A stretch of 64,000 bases of DNA from Brevipalpus yothersi (GCA_003956705.1 QZCP01000412.1:7563-71562), one strand, 5' to 3'; shown: positions 25,601 to 37,166, numbered from the stretch's first letter. A program made the numbers and translations. Notes: generated from the sequence alone by a model not told the origin.

Positions 25601-28093
25601 AACTGTAAAAAATTTGAATACAATGCATTTTGATGATAATTTGAATGCTGATACACCAATGGGAATTCTTAGAGGCATAAAACATGGCACTGAAAGTTAT
25701 CATGTTCTTTTCAAGCGTCTTTGCAGGTAAATACAAGATCAATAATAATGACTTTCAAAATTATCTGGAATTTCCATTTCTCTCTGCATCCTCTGATGCT
25801 ATGCCATTCTACCATTCCTTTGTCCATAAGAAAAGCTTTTTCACTCGAACACAGATTCAAAATAGCCTCAGGTTATGAAAGTTTTTCACAAAATGGAGCG
25901 TTTTCAACAGTTTTTTTGTGTGTATATATAAATCCAAGTGTTACTGGCAATACAATGGTTAGCTGGAAGAATTGCTATATTCAACTCGTCACTATCTTTT
26001 GAATGCTTTTTTCCGATTTTCGTACCTTACTCTCTCCCTTTACTTTACCAGAGTCCTTTCTGCTTATTCTCATTCTTCTTCTTCTCCTTCTTCTATTCTT
26101 TTGCTTTCCTCCTCCCATCATCATTATGTGTCCATTAGAAAGATTGAAGGACCATTAAGGCCGGTTCATTCGTAAAGTAAATAATAATATACATTGCAGA
26201 CATTTCAGCCAGTGTTATATGTGTGTCTATATGTGTGTATGGATGGAGAAAAATATCGCACTATCGAGAATGGTGAATGTGCGATTAATAAATAGTGGCA
26301 CTTTCATCGTTTGATTACTTTAGACATCCTCTTGTGTGTCTACCTTTGCAAAAGTAATCTTAACAGTACACACACAATCGTACAATATATATTATATTTT
26401 ATACTTTGTGGAAACCGAGTGAAAAGTTTTCGATCATTTTTCTTTCGGAGAGTATTATCTTTCTCTCTTTCTTTCTCTCTCTCTCCCGTCCAAGCTTCAT
26501 ACCTCATCATGTATTGGTGGTGTTGATCTGCTGCGAAGTTACGAGAGATGAAAAGCCAATAAGTGTATCTCCTGAAAAGTTGATCCTCAAGATTAGGAAG
26601 CTGACAAAATTTTGAGCTTATCCACTTTCTCATACTCAAAATTGCGATGGTGATTGAAGAGATAGTTTTCTATTGCTTGTTTTTCTTTTGGCTCTTTTTT
26701 TTCTGAGCGTGGGTTATTCTTCTTGTTTTGAGTTAACTTTTGACTTCTCTCTAATCAATCGTCTCGACTGTCCTCTCTCTTTCTCACTTTTTTTCTCTCT
26801 CTTCATTCCATTAGTTGTATCTTAATCATTTTATTGACCTTTTAACTAATTTTTTTCTGTCTTCTCTCTCTCTCTCATGACAGTTATGCTGGATTACATT
26901 GTGTTGTCATCAAAGGTTACTCTAAATCCGCCGGATATCAGCCGGGTATACGATTTGAGGATAATCGTTTTCGAAATTCTTGGAATGCCGTATACGTTGC
27001 TGGTGGATGGCGATTTGTACAGTGCAATTGGGGTGCTCGACACTTGGTGAACGCTAAAGAAGTACCTAAACCGGGCTCCGTTTGCAAGGGTGGTAAATCA
27101 GATTCACTTCGCTATGAATATGATGACCACTATTTTCTCACCGATCCAAGAGAGTTTATATACGAATTTTATCCCCTTCAACATGAATGGCAGCTACTTA
27201 AACACCCTCTTACACTATTGGAATTTGAAGAGTTACCCTTTGTTCGATCACTTTTCTTCCGTTATCAACTCTATTTTCCCGATGACAAAGATACCAAAGC
27301 TGTTTTATATACTGACAATTCGGGAGCGGGCAATGTTCGCATCGGTATGCCGGCAAGACTAAGTCCATCGTTGATATTTCATTATAATCTCAAATTTTGT
27401 GATCGACCTGAACACAATGGTGGCAGCCGTGATTGTGGTCACAATGGTAATAATGGTAGCGCCAATGGTGGCGGTGACACTTATGAGGGATGCAGTTTGA
27501 AGCGTTACGTGATGCAATCGGTGAACAATAATATTGTTAGCTTTCGTATACATGCGCCAACGTATGGCCAATTTATTATGGATATATTTGCCAATGCAAC
27601 TACTCCCAAAGAATATTTGACCGGTGAACCAATGAAATTCAAATCTGTTTGTAAATTTAAGATTGTATGCTCACGGTTGGATACGGTCATGGTACCGTTG
27701 CCTGATTGTGCATCCGGTGAATGGGGTCCAATGAAGGCGACACGACTTTTCGGCCTCATTGCATTGACCCATCAAGAAGCGTTAATTTTTTGTACCAATT
27801 CAACTTTGGACATACAGTTTCGTATGTCTCGTCCGTTGACCGATTTTATGGCTGCACTCCATAAAAATGGTATTGAGGAGAAAAAGTTACTCAAATACGT
27901 ATCAACTCATGTACAAGAAGATATTGTCACCTTTTTTGTCAAGTTTCCCGAAGATGGACAGTACGGATTGGACATTTACACTCGGGAAATGAATTCCCAT
28001 GCACCACATTCCAATGGGTCCGGTCATGAGAAACAATTTCTCACTCATTGTTGCAAATATCTCATCAATGTCAATACAAACAAGCGAGGCTGA
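9503..28093 (+). CDS. Hil: Hillarin (LIM + transglutaminase-like, KY family)
   Basis: Proposed exons are 9503-9730, 12184-12519, 13039-13125 (provisional), 24742-25146, 25276-25431, 25500-25726 and 26884-28093, all in phase, giving 882 residues (853 without the short exon). An N-terminal LIM zinc finger is split over exons 1-2: CLRC, 19 residues, HQGC, FKC, ANC, then YCQSH. Exon 4 is a charged, Glu/Lys/Gln-rich coiled coil (about 218-352), followed by a Pro-rich linker (QPPPPSPP). The transglutaminase-like core spans exons 6-7 (ARAIFRWITVKN, GTESYHVLFKRLC, YAGLHCVVIKGYSK, RNSWNAVYVAGGWRFVQCNWGARHL), followed by the beta-rich KY/hillarin C-terminal region with a Gly/Asn-rich insert (about residues 655-680). 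The three catalytic positions appear replaced (C to E, H to N, D to Q), so it is probably a non-enzymatic cytoskeletal adaptor; fly hillarin is linked to septins. The 3' UTR probably ends after AATAAATAAAG at 28524. Confidence 0.92.
10620..10675. repeat. (GA)n microsatellite
   Basis: About 56 bp of uninterrupted GA dinucleotides within hillarin intron 1. Confidence 0.98.
11291..11355. repeat. (CT)n microsatellite
   Basis: About 65 bp of uninterrupted CT within hillarin intron 1. Confidence 0.98.
11857..11899. repeat. (GA)n microsatellite
   Basis: About 43 bp of GA dinucleotides in hillarin intron 1, upstream of exon 2. Confidence 0.97.
13039..13125 (+). CDS. Candidate 29-codon hillarin exon
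   Basis: The sequence after acceptor atatatag reads VDRVKAIQGFMSKHGFMRSRDCIEAIPIP in phase 0 and can end at donor CCT|gttaag, also phase 0. Exons 1, 2, 4 and 5 of this gene also end in phase 0, so inclusion or skipping keeps the frame. The codons look protein-like, unlike the CT-rich intron around them. Both splice sites are weaker than those of neighbouring exons. It may be a constitutive small exon or a cassette exon; chance is possible. Confidence 0.5.
13681..13821. repeat. Opposed (CT)n and (GA)n tracts
   Basis: A 63-bp CT tract (13681-13743) is followed 38 bp later by a 40-bp GA tract (13782-13821). The two are complementary and could form a stem of about 40 bp in the hillarin pre-mRNA. 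Confidence 0.95.
14144..14182. repeat. (CT)n microsatellite
   Basis: About 39 bp of CT dinucleotides in the large hillarin intron. Confidence 0.97.
14857..14906. repeat. (CT)n microsatellite
   Basis: About 50 bp of CT dinucleotides in the large hillarin intron. Confidence 0.97.
15948..15979. repeat. (GA)n microsatellite
   Basis: About 32 bp of GA dinucleotides in the large hillarin intron. Confidence 0.95.
17879..17955. repeat. (GA)n microsatellite
   Basis: About 77 bp of GA, the longest uninterrupted dinucleotide tract in the hillarin intron. Confidence 0.98.
19663..19689. repeat. (CT)n microsatellite
   Basis: About 27 bp of CT dinucleotides in the large hillarin intron. Confidence 0.95.
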
Positions 28094-28523
28094 GAATCTT
28101 TTTTCATTTTTAAATAGAAATTATTTGTATCATTCATCATTTAAAATCACCAAAAGAAAGGGCGACAATCTCATCATCATCACAAATTCCATTACAACAA
28201 GAATAACAGAATAACTCTGATCAGTTAATCACCTCACATGAGCCATGAAGTTAAGCTCTAAAAAAAGACTGTACGATCAATTTTATTCAATTCCTTGCAG
28301 ACACAAAGAATACTTTCAAGCCATTCAAGCTGATGAGTATATAACAGTAGTGTCCTAAAACAAAGGCTAAGTTCGTGGAAAAGGATAGTGAACACATGGA
28401 GTTTGAAGCTTTAATTCACTTTACTATTTAGAATATGCTCAAATTCACGAGCTTCATCGTAGAGTTGATCATCAAATTTTGGCATGAGAATATTTTGAAA
28501 AAATGTTCATACCTAATTGAAAG

Positions 28524-28533
28524 AATAAATAAA
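28524..28533 (+). terminator. Overlapping poly(A) signals, hillarin 3' UTR
   Basis: Two overlapping AATAAA hexamers (28524-28529 and 28528-28533) lie about 430 bases after the hillarin stop and are the first canonical signals there. Confidence 0.5.
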
Positions 28534-28760
28534 GACCATTTATAAGCTATATAAACGGAAAGTCTCTGAAGTCCTGAGTTGTGTATTCTTTACAAGTTCC
28601 TAGCCTAATACAAATTCGAGCTGAAAGTTCCATTCAACTCTCTGCCACCAGTCCAGCCCAGTTTCAAGCAAGGAACCCGATACAACTTCAGATGATTCAA
28701 AGGAGCCCTTGAATCGATGCTGCAAGCAATCTCAGGGTCAGTTATAATTGATTAAAATAG

Positions 28761-29126
28761 ATGAGTCAAGATGAATCATCTGAAACCGACTTTCCTCTGG
28801 CAGCTCTACTCTCTCCTCCTACAATCACATCGGTTTCCTATGCTCCTGTGAGTTTGAATCGGTCTTCGATTGCTGTCAGATCACCAGTCGGCTACACATC
28901 GAAGTCTGTTAGAACAGCAGCCCACTACAATCCTCCAGTTCCTCAGCAATCTCGAACTGTTTTCACTCAAAGTCAAATGATGCCTACTCACACAACCACC
29001 CATTTTTCGCCAGCAACTAGAACAACAGCTCTAGAAGCTGACCATTTTCCAGTATATGCACCTCCAGTTCTAACAGAAAACAATAGAATAGCATCCAGAA
29101 ATCCTCTCTTTCCGGTGTATAGATGA
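28761..29126 (+). CDS. Unrecognised 121-residue ORF
   Basis: A single open frame runs from ATG 28761 to TGA 29124-29126. The protein is rich in Ser, Thr, Pro and Ala, with no signal peptide, no cysteine and no membrane segment. Its composition is balanced and not made of dinucleotide repeats, unlike most chance frames here, which favours real coding. TATAAAA-type AT-rich sequence follows. I recognise no family; it could be a small lineage-specific gene or one exon of a larger one. Confidence 0.38.
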   Translation: MSQDESSETDFPLAALLSPPTITSVSYAPVSLNRSSIAVRSPVGYTSKSVRTAAHYNPPVPQQSRTVFTQSQMMPTHTTTHFSPATRTTALEADHFPVYAPPVLTENNRIASRNPLFPVYR

Positions 29127-29692
29127 GGATTAGATTGGCTCTTTTTCGGTTTTCTCGAAAAAATTCTTTCCAACTTTACCACCTTCAGTGATACAAGCTC
29201 TTTGATACAGAACATGAAATTCATTTTCGCGTTCACCCTTTCGGAAGAACTTGAATTTTCTTTGTATAAAACTTTGCTATTCTATAAAAATCTATCATTA
29301 GGATTTCTTCATAGACAATTGATTGGCTAACAGAGCCTCTCAGCTAATATTATGGAATTTTTTCGGAAAAAATTTTCATGCAACATGTGACACTGATTCA
29401 TACATGTAGCTTTGACATAAAATATGCTCGCATGACTCAATTTCCAACGAATCAGATCTATTGTTTGGACATTTTGAATCATCATCTATGATTTGAGTTC
29501 ATAGCTACATCACTCTTTTCATTGGTTAAAATAAAATGCTCTGTGATTTTTTGTGTCTGATATCTTTTTCTCTCTTGTTTTCCTTGCGTCTTGAATCTTA
29601 TCAAGCCTGTTTGAGCTGTCATTACTCTCATTCTTGGGGACATCTCCAACAACCTCGAGTTTTGTTTCCTTTATTTACATCATTATCTCATA
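29127..29692. other. Intergenic, nothing recognised
   Basis: AT-rich sequence between two small candidate genes with no supported feature. Confidence 0.4.
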
Positions 29693-30034
29693 ATGTCTGA
29701 TGATCACATTATTCACAAAAGTTTAAAATCAGCTTTGAACAAGATATTGAGTGATCTAATTCCAATATTGGACAAGAACGAGAATATTTATAATTGTTAT
29801 CCTGAAGTTTTCCAAGCCACCCCTCTAGTGAGAATAGAGAATGAGATTCCGGTGGAAGTGATGGCATGGTATGAGAGAAAAGTTATGAAAAAGAATCAAC
29901 AAAACGTTAAAAAGAACGTTAAAAATTATCAAAGTTTCATCTCCAATTCAACAGAATTTGACTCTTCGAGCACTTCGAGTCCATCAAGTTCATCGAGTTC
30001 ATGCTGTTCAACATCATCTAATACTTCCTATTGA
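29693..30034 (+). CDS. Unrecognised 113-residue acidic/Ser-rich ORF
   Basis: A single frame runs from ATG 29693 to TGA 30032-30034. Residues 1-45 look like an amphipathic helical segment (KSLKSALNKILSDLIPILDK), the middle is Lys/Asn-rich (KKNQQNVKKNVKNYQ), and the last 30 residues are almost all Ser/Thr with a Cys pair. There is no signal peptide. The first half is not low complexity, which favours a real gene, but I know no family. Confidence 0.38.
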   Translation: MSDDHIIHKSLKSALNKILSDLIPILDKNENIYNCYPEVFQATPLVRIENEIPVEVMAWYERKVMKKNQQNVKKNVKNYQSFISNSTEFDSSSTSSPSSSSSSCCSTSSNTSY

Positions 30035-30795
30035 ATGAGGAAGGAAAATGTTTAAATATACAAAGTGTAAAATAATTAACGGTATTTTGTTGCTCAATTA
30101 TATGGTTTATTTTCATCTGCAAAACAGAGAAAAAGTGTGTGTGTGTGTGCGATCAGTTTGATTATTATCACTCATGGACTTTTTCGTGAGAGGATGTTGT
30201 TTGTGTATAATCTTGACTCAAGATTCTTGAGTACAGAGAATCACACTGTACTATGAACCTGGAGTAAAGAGATGAAGAAGAAGAACTCTTCATCTGGTTA
30301 CTGTTCAATTGCGTATTTTCTTTCACTTCATTTCCGATATCTTCTTTTTAGCTGTCTTTTTTCTCAAGTGTTTACTCAATGACATCAAGATGAAGAGAAG
30401 AGAAACAAGTAAAAGAAAGGCATTGATTGATTTGGAGTAAAAGAGAGAGAAAGAAAGAGAGAATCTACCATATAGAGTGGTAGTCCTTATCGTATTGTCA
30501 CACCATTTAGATTCTCTCATTTTCTTGTGCCTTTTCTGCACATTAATCAATCTACAAGGATAGATTGATCATCAGTTTTTGTTTGCTTTATTGATTGCGA
30601 AAAGAGAAAAAAGTTTGGAACAGAAACTGTTAGCCTAATTGGCAATATTTTTCATATTATTCTCCTCTTTCTTGTTGTTCCACCAATCTTAGCGATCATT
30701 GAGCTAACTTGAGCTATAGTCAGAATTATTGAATTATTGATAGTTTGATCTACAATTTTTAAATTGACTGAATACAATTCTTCTTTTTTTGCAAA
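30035..30795. other. Intergenic, upstream of the ML-domain gene
   Basis: AT-rich sequence with a short GT run (30137-30150) and a 7-bp-arm hairpin at 30216-30232. No gene is seen. It presumably carries the promoter of the downstream gene. Confidence 0.4.
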
Positions 30796-31647
30796 ATGTT
30801 GGTTAAACTTTTAGCTTTTGTTCTAACAATTGGGTTTGTAGCTCATAATTTGACCGCTGAAAATGCACCTTTTGTTATATGTGAGTTGAACAGGACTATC
30901 TAACCTGACTATATTGCTAATATATTGTGTTTGTGTTTGAAACACTTTCCATCTAGGCAAGGATAGACCTTCATCGTCCATAGATGTTAGAGCGGAAGTC
31001 AATCCATGTAATGTGACCGCAAATCAAACTTGTGGACTAGTTCGAGGAACTGATGCTAATTTCACCCTATTTTTCAGTAAGTGATCAAATTGTAGATACT
31101 TATAATTTGGGGAAAAAATCTCTCGATTCTAATTGATTTGATTTTATCTTATCATTACCTCATCAGCACCAACGATAAATGTGACTGGTCCAATTGAAAG
31201 ACTTATAATGGCAAAATTCAATAAACAGATGAAGGGTAAAGACGTTGATGTTGCCTATGGTGGAGCAGTACCGGCTGATAATCGAACATTCTTGATCAAC
31301 ACCATTGAAAATACCGTAGACAAAGGTCTGATTGCTGGACAAAAATATTATCACAATGATTTGTTCAACGTTCTGGCCAGCTCTCCCAAGGTAAATGGTT
31401 TAACATTCTAGATTTTTATTGCTATTCTGTTTATTGTCCAAACTTTATTGTCCATCGTTTCGAAGAATTATTCATGAATTTTCTTTTATTTCTTCTCTTC
31501 CATTGTGTTCTGTTCCTCTTCCAGACTTCTCTATGGAGTAGATATATTCTTCGAACAACAATGCCATGCAAAAAAAGCAAATGTAATTATTTGCGTCATC
31601 CTGGTGAACTTTTGGTTTGCGTTGAAATTCCTGTAACTCTCGACTGA
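30796..31647 (+). CDS. Secreted ML-domain (NPC2/group-2-allergen-like) protein
   Basis: Four exons join in phase: 30796-30880, 30957-31076, 31167-31390 and 31525-31647, encoding 183 residues. Residues 1-21 form a signal peptide (MLVKLLAFVLTIGFVAHNLTA). The mature part has six cysteines in ML order: one after the signal (FVIC), VNPC, QTC, the PCKKSKC pair and a last in LLVCVEIPV. The blocks VNPCNVTANQTC..RGTDANFTLFFTP and ELLVCVEIPVTLD match the NPC2/MD-2-related fold (an Ig-like beta sandwich binding sterols or lipids), as do NVTG- and NFT-type glycosylation sites. In mites this fold includes the group 2 allergens; whether this is an NPC2 orthologue or an allergen-type paralogue cannot be told here. 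The region between the third and fourth cysteines (about 95 residues) is longer than in NPC2. Confidence 0.85.
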
Positions 31648-32383
31648 GCCTAGTATCCAGAATATTCAAGTCTACATTGAAATTTTCGTTGACTATGTAA
31701 ACCGTAACTTTCCATAACATAACACCATGTATCGTCTATCTATTATTGTACCAATGATTTCTATAAATTATTGTGACAATGATCACTAGGATCAGATCGA
31801 AAAAATTATCCCAAAGCCTGAGTCCATTTTAAACGGAATCTTGATAGCAATAGATAATTCATGGCTTCGTTGTTGATCAATTTTCGAATCGAATTTTCCG
31901 AATACAATATTTCAGCCAAGTGAAGGAAGAGAATTCGAATGTTCATAGGTTCTGAGACAATTTTAACTTTCTAGAACGTACTTATAATGTTATAGTTCAG
32001 GATTGTTAATTTTGAAAACTTATCAGAAATCATACCGTAGTCATAACGATCTTCTTTAGAATGAAGAACAGAATGAATTGGAAAAACTTTATACCAAATA
32101 GAGGTGTCCTTAATTCACCGAATCATACTGATTATGAATTATCAGGGCAAGATAAGTGCTAACCATCAGGTGTGCATGATATCGGTTGATAGGTAGATCT
32201 TTATCAGGAAAAGTTTTCAACATTTTAGGTGAAAAATTCGAAAAACTTTTTCACTCTTTTGTTGAAGATATATCATTTCGTTGAGATTATTCACCAATAT
32301 TGTAACTCATTTCTCGATTTGAGAAAATTAAAATCGTTCAAAAAAACTACACAAACTTCCACCTAGCTAAGTTAATCACAAGA
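31648..32383. other. Intergenic, nothing recognised
   Basis: AT-rich sequence after the ML gene. No gene or clear poly(A) signal is seen apart from AT-rich variants. Confidence 0.4.
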
Positions 32384-32596
32384 TTGCATGATCAGTACAT
32401 GGCTAAAGTTTTAAGCATTTCTTCTAAACTATCGTGGAATGTTACAAGACTCATTAATAATATTCGCCAGAGATCGTTGGTGAGCATCTCAACTAATTTC
32501 AACATCGAGAAATCCTTGTACTATTTGAACATATGTGCATGCCTGATGAATCTTATTCAACAGGATGAACACGATAAACTTATACATCGCGAATGA
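32384..32596 (+). CDS. Possible 70-residue small ORF
   Basis: The frame reads from ATG 32384 (or the internal ATG 32399) to TGA 32594-32596, with mixed composition and a hydrophobic patch with two Cys (LYYLNICACLMNLIQQ). A perfect AATAAA lies 38 bases after the stop (32634-32639), which mildly supports a short transcript. There is no family resemblance and it may be chance. Confidence 0.2.
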   Translation: MHDQYMAKVLSISSKLSWNVTRLINNIRQRSLVSISTNFNIEKSLYYLNICACLMNLIQQDEHDKLIHRE

Positions 32597-34732
32597 TTTG
32601 AAGAACAGAGAAATGAAGACACACTTGAATTATAATAAAATTATATTATACAATTATATTTCATGTTTTTCACTATTGAATTCAATTAATATGCAGCATG
32701 ATTCAATAGAGATAAAATAATAGCAATAATGAGACGAAAATGACGCAAAGAATAATTTTGTTGAAACAAAGAATATTTCAATTTTTTTTCTTCTTTCCAT
32801 GAGGCCTTTTCTCTATCCACTCAGTACTTTTTTTGAAATGTGTTCGAAAATCTCTTTTTTTCTACAAGAAGGGCTTTTAAACAGCAAAATTTCATTTTTT
32901 CGTATTTTTTTTTCATCATCTCGATTTGCTATGAAATCGATACGTAAAATATAGAGCGAGGCATAGAGAAAGGTTTGAGAAGAGAGAGAGAGAGACAAAA
33001 AGAGTTGTTGTTGTTGTTGTTGTTGAGAAAAAGGAATAAAGAGAGATAGAGAAATGTTGATTAGGAAGGATTGGTAAAGAACCCAGTGAATCGAAATTTG
33101 AGCGAGTCCACCGTTTTGACTTTGTTTCAAAGCTGATAATGTGTAGGTTTGGGCACGTGAATAAGCCGGCGTTTTTTGAAAGTACGCCACGCGGCGAGAA
33201 TCTTTGTTGAAATTGCTGTTTGTCGTGTTTTTTTTGTTTGGTTGAAATATGATGGATGATGTAGAATGATGAGATCCAGTAGAGGAAATCAAGGAAATCG
33301 AGAAAGAAGAAAAGATTTCTTGATGGCAAACATGTAGATAGAATAGACATATTATCACTAATTATTTAATTACAAGATCACAAAGTCGCGGAGTCCATTC
33401 CTTGTCTTTTTTACACAGAGATTCAGTAAAATGCTATCACATGCGGAAAGGTGAAGACAAAAAATAATAGCCCATAATTCTTTTTTTTTTTCGATAAATT
33501 CCCATATCTTTGCTTTTGGGCAACATGAACTTTCTCTTTTGACATCTTTATGTATAACGATTGTACCTAATTCGAGATTGACTGACCTAGCCTGGCTCCC
33601 TTGTGTTGTTGTTGTGGTTTTTGTGTGTGGCTTAGTTGTGTGAGAAGAGGGGAGAGTGTATATATATATGTGGCGCTTAAATTTGGACCCAGGAGATAGC
33701 CGGGTTAAATTGGTGTTAAACAGACATAAAGAGTGAGATGGTTTGAAGAAGGTGGTGATGTTGCGTAGGGTGGTTTAAGGGTGTAATAATTGATAACAAA
33801 AGGGCAAGAGAGATATTATGTAAAAGGAGAGAGGGAAAAAGAGAAAAAAGTAGAGGAAACAGTCGGTGGCGAGTGAGAAAATGGGAACAAGAGAAAAGAG
33901 AGAGAGAGAGAAAACGAGAAAAAGGAAAGATAGTGGTAAAGATTCACAATGTCAAGTAGACCTAGTTCAATAGTAGAATGACAAATAGTGATGACTTGCA
34001 ACTTTATCTTTGGATTATCCTGAATGTATTATTGACTTTGTAATAATCCAGTCATTGAAACGCATAAATAATTTTGTCAGGAAAAAATTTCTTCAGAAGG
34101 CTTCCTCAAAAAATTTTGGTCAAGAGATATACACATTATCATGAATAGATTTTTCAGGCAGGAATACTGGTGACATGATGAACACCACATTTTTCGAAGG
34201 ATACTAGAGAGATAAAGAGTAATGCGTTCTCATCGAGAACTTCGAGATAAAAGAAAAACTTGATAAATCATCTCGTTGTGTTCCTATTTAGCCTTGTTAA
34301 GAGGAAGAGGAAGGGAAAACGAGCGATGAAAGAGAGAGAGAAAGAGAGAGAGAATAAAGAGTAAATCAAGTTATTGGGCGAGGATGAGAGGGTGGGACCG
34401 TCAATGGGTTTAAACTCATCAAAGTAGAAAACAGGGCATAATAACCAACATTGGGATTGATTTTCTTTCGAATGATGATAAAGAAATTCTCGCATGATTC
34501 TTCTTTGTTAAGTGTTATCACCATAGCTCACGATTGATAAGAATGCTATAATTCGAAAGAGGAAATCAGTCGAAAACCAGAGAAAAATTATTGATGATTA
34601 AGATTATGTTTTAACCGGTTTGGCCGTTTGGAGTTTTGAAGAGCAAGAGAAAAGAGAAGGAGAAGAGAAAGAGAGAGAAGAGAGAGGAAAAATAGAGAAT
34701 TAGGTAGTGGAGAGATGGAGTAGGTGGAGGTT
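32597..34732. other. Flank downstream of gawky
   Basis: This 2.1-kb stretch likely contains the gawky 3' UTR on the minus strand. I searched it for an RRM-coding exon on the minus strand and found none. It contains a (TTG)7 repeat at 33005-33025 and GA-rich runs. Minus-strand frames at 32813-33358 include a Gln run from the TTG repeat and are not recognisable. Confidence 0.5.
33005..33025. repeat. (TTG)7 trinucleotide repeat
   Basis: Seven perfect TTG units, reading CAA on the minus strand. Confidence 0.97.
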
Positions 34733-37081
34733 TTACTGCATGTAAGACCATAGCTGCCAACTACCATCGTCTTGATTGATACCTTGCTGAATACCCAGAT
34801 CAGGTCGGAGCATTGGATTTGTAGAGTTACAACGATTTAAGGCTAGATTCGTTTTGAGCCCCAATGCAACCGAATCATCTAGGCCTCTAGGTGCACCGCC
34901 TCCAATTCCACCGACACCGATACCCATTCCGAGATCAATACCTCCTCCACCGGCCATCATACGGGAGAACATCACGTCTTTGGAATCAAGATTTGCATTG
35001 GCCACAGCGGAGAGCTGGTCACCATTGTTGGAAGGAGTAAGCATCCAGTCAAGAGAACTGGCTTGGGGACGGATCCCTGGCATGGTAGGATCGCCCCTGG
35101 GCGCATTGCGATCCTGTCCGAGACCCGGTGGTGGGCCTCTAGTTTTCGAGATCGATCCGTTCCAAGGGGACTCAGGCCCCGAAGGGGTCGGAATATCATT
35201 GGCAATTGACCCCCATGCTGGAAAGGTAGAAATAAATAATGAGTAATGTGAAGATATGGAAGATTAAAAGTATCAGAGAGAGCTGAAAAGACAATTGATT
35301 GATAGACTTTATCTCGTTTACAGTGAGTGAAGAGTGCTCCAAACCCAGATGGAAGGATAAGATTTGAAATCAGTTCAATAGTGGTTTCCGATATAGACAA
35401 GATTTAGGTCAGAATGGGAAAAGGGAAGCTACCAACAAGCAAGTGGAAATTGGATAGATCAAACTTACCAGCACTAGTGTTCGGATTGAAAGCCCATGTA
35501 CTCGATGAAAGGCCCAAGGACGGGGCAAGATTATCACTGGCAACAGAGGTGGGACTTGTACCTTTGGCCCAATTATTAGTAAACAAACCAACATGGCCAT
35601 CCCGCATTAATAGTGGCGATCGTGCGATGCTCCCGGGAGTGATATGAGGATCATCTTCGATCTTAGTGCCAGAAGTACCTTTCCATGGTTTACCGGGCTC
35701 AAATTCAGCAACAAGATCACTGATATTATAGTTTGATATATCTTTCATTTTGCTTGCATTTGACACAGAATTGGATGATGAGACAACTGGTGAGGACGCA
35801 CCAGCGCTCATTACTGTGTCGGAAGGCCAAGCAACATCAACATTAACATCTTCACCATTACCGGGCAGCATGCTACGCCAACTATCACCTGATACATCCT
35901 GAGCTCGCATCTGATTGTTAGGATTCGATTGCTTGATTGAACCAGGAGCACGCAGGAAGTCAGCACCCATTGGATCGTCTCGTTCAAATGGAGACAATTT
36001 CCACGTGGTCTCTAGCCTGCTCTGTGGATTTGGGTGGGATGCTTGCTGAGCCTGTATTCCATTCCTGACTCTGGATGGAGCTGTAATTAGACGTAGGAGA
36101 AAAGACAATTGTGAGCTATTTGAACAGAGATCATTTCAGCAAAACGTTTTGGAATAGAGGAGGAAAGAGGAGGAAAGAGGAGAAGATCCATATTTCATGA
36201 GAGAAGGGAAAAAATTATTGCCTAGAAAGGTGAAAATGTAGACTTTCGTGCATCTTATTGGAATAGTATTGCTATGGAATGCTATTAAGCTGAGAAAAAT
36301 ATTCATATTGGATTCTATAAATACTGTTGACATTATCACCAAGTCATGGACAATGTTACAAAATCAGACAAATTGCCTACAGCTAAAGAGAGAATCCATT
36401 TTCATCGATGAAATATTATTATTATGCCTACATCGATTTAAAGTACTCATACAATGAGAATGGACAGGCCAGACTGGAGAGAAATTTTCTAGTGAGTTGG
36501 AATGAGCAATCCTGGAATTCATTCTGAGAAGAGAAAATATTTCCACCACGTGAGGAGAGAGATTTTTTTTTCACATAGCTGTAAGATAGAGAAAACAGAG
36601 GGAGAAAAAGAGAAAGAGAGGAGGAGAGTAGAAGAAAGGATTGGTGAAAGCAAGCAGGGAAACGCATGGACAAGATGAACACAATGGATGTGTCAGGGAA
36701 AGAACGGAGGAGGAGGCAAGGTATATATATCAAAGCAATAGCATTCATAGCTACTACTATTACTATACACTTCTCGATAAGAGTACAGAGTACATCGGGG
36801 TAAAAGAGGAGAGAGAAAAGAGAGAGAAAATAGAGAGAGGGACGAAAAACTCGAAAAAAAGAAAACCGGATTTACAAGTTAATCGGGACGAAGGTAACGA
36901 GCCAGTAAAGCGAAGCGAGAAGAGCAGAGCTGCTGAGCCAGGCTAGGTGGCAAAGAAAGGGGAAGAGCTGCCATATCGAGATGGTATACCATCGAGAGAT
37001 GCCCATAGAAAGTGAACAAGCAAAATAGGGGGGAGAGAGAGAGAAAGAGAGAAGCAATAGCTAGGGACATGATGTGTGTGT

Positions 37082-37166
<85 letters not shown>

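Noticed and set aside
32813..33358. Minus-strand 181-residue frame with a Gln run downstream of gawky
   Set aside because: The Gln run comes from the (TTG)7 repeat; there is no domain, and the position suits gawky 3' UTR. It is not an RRM.
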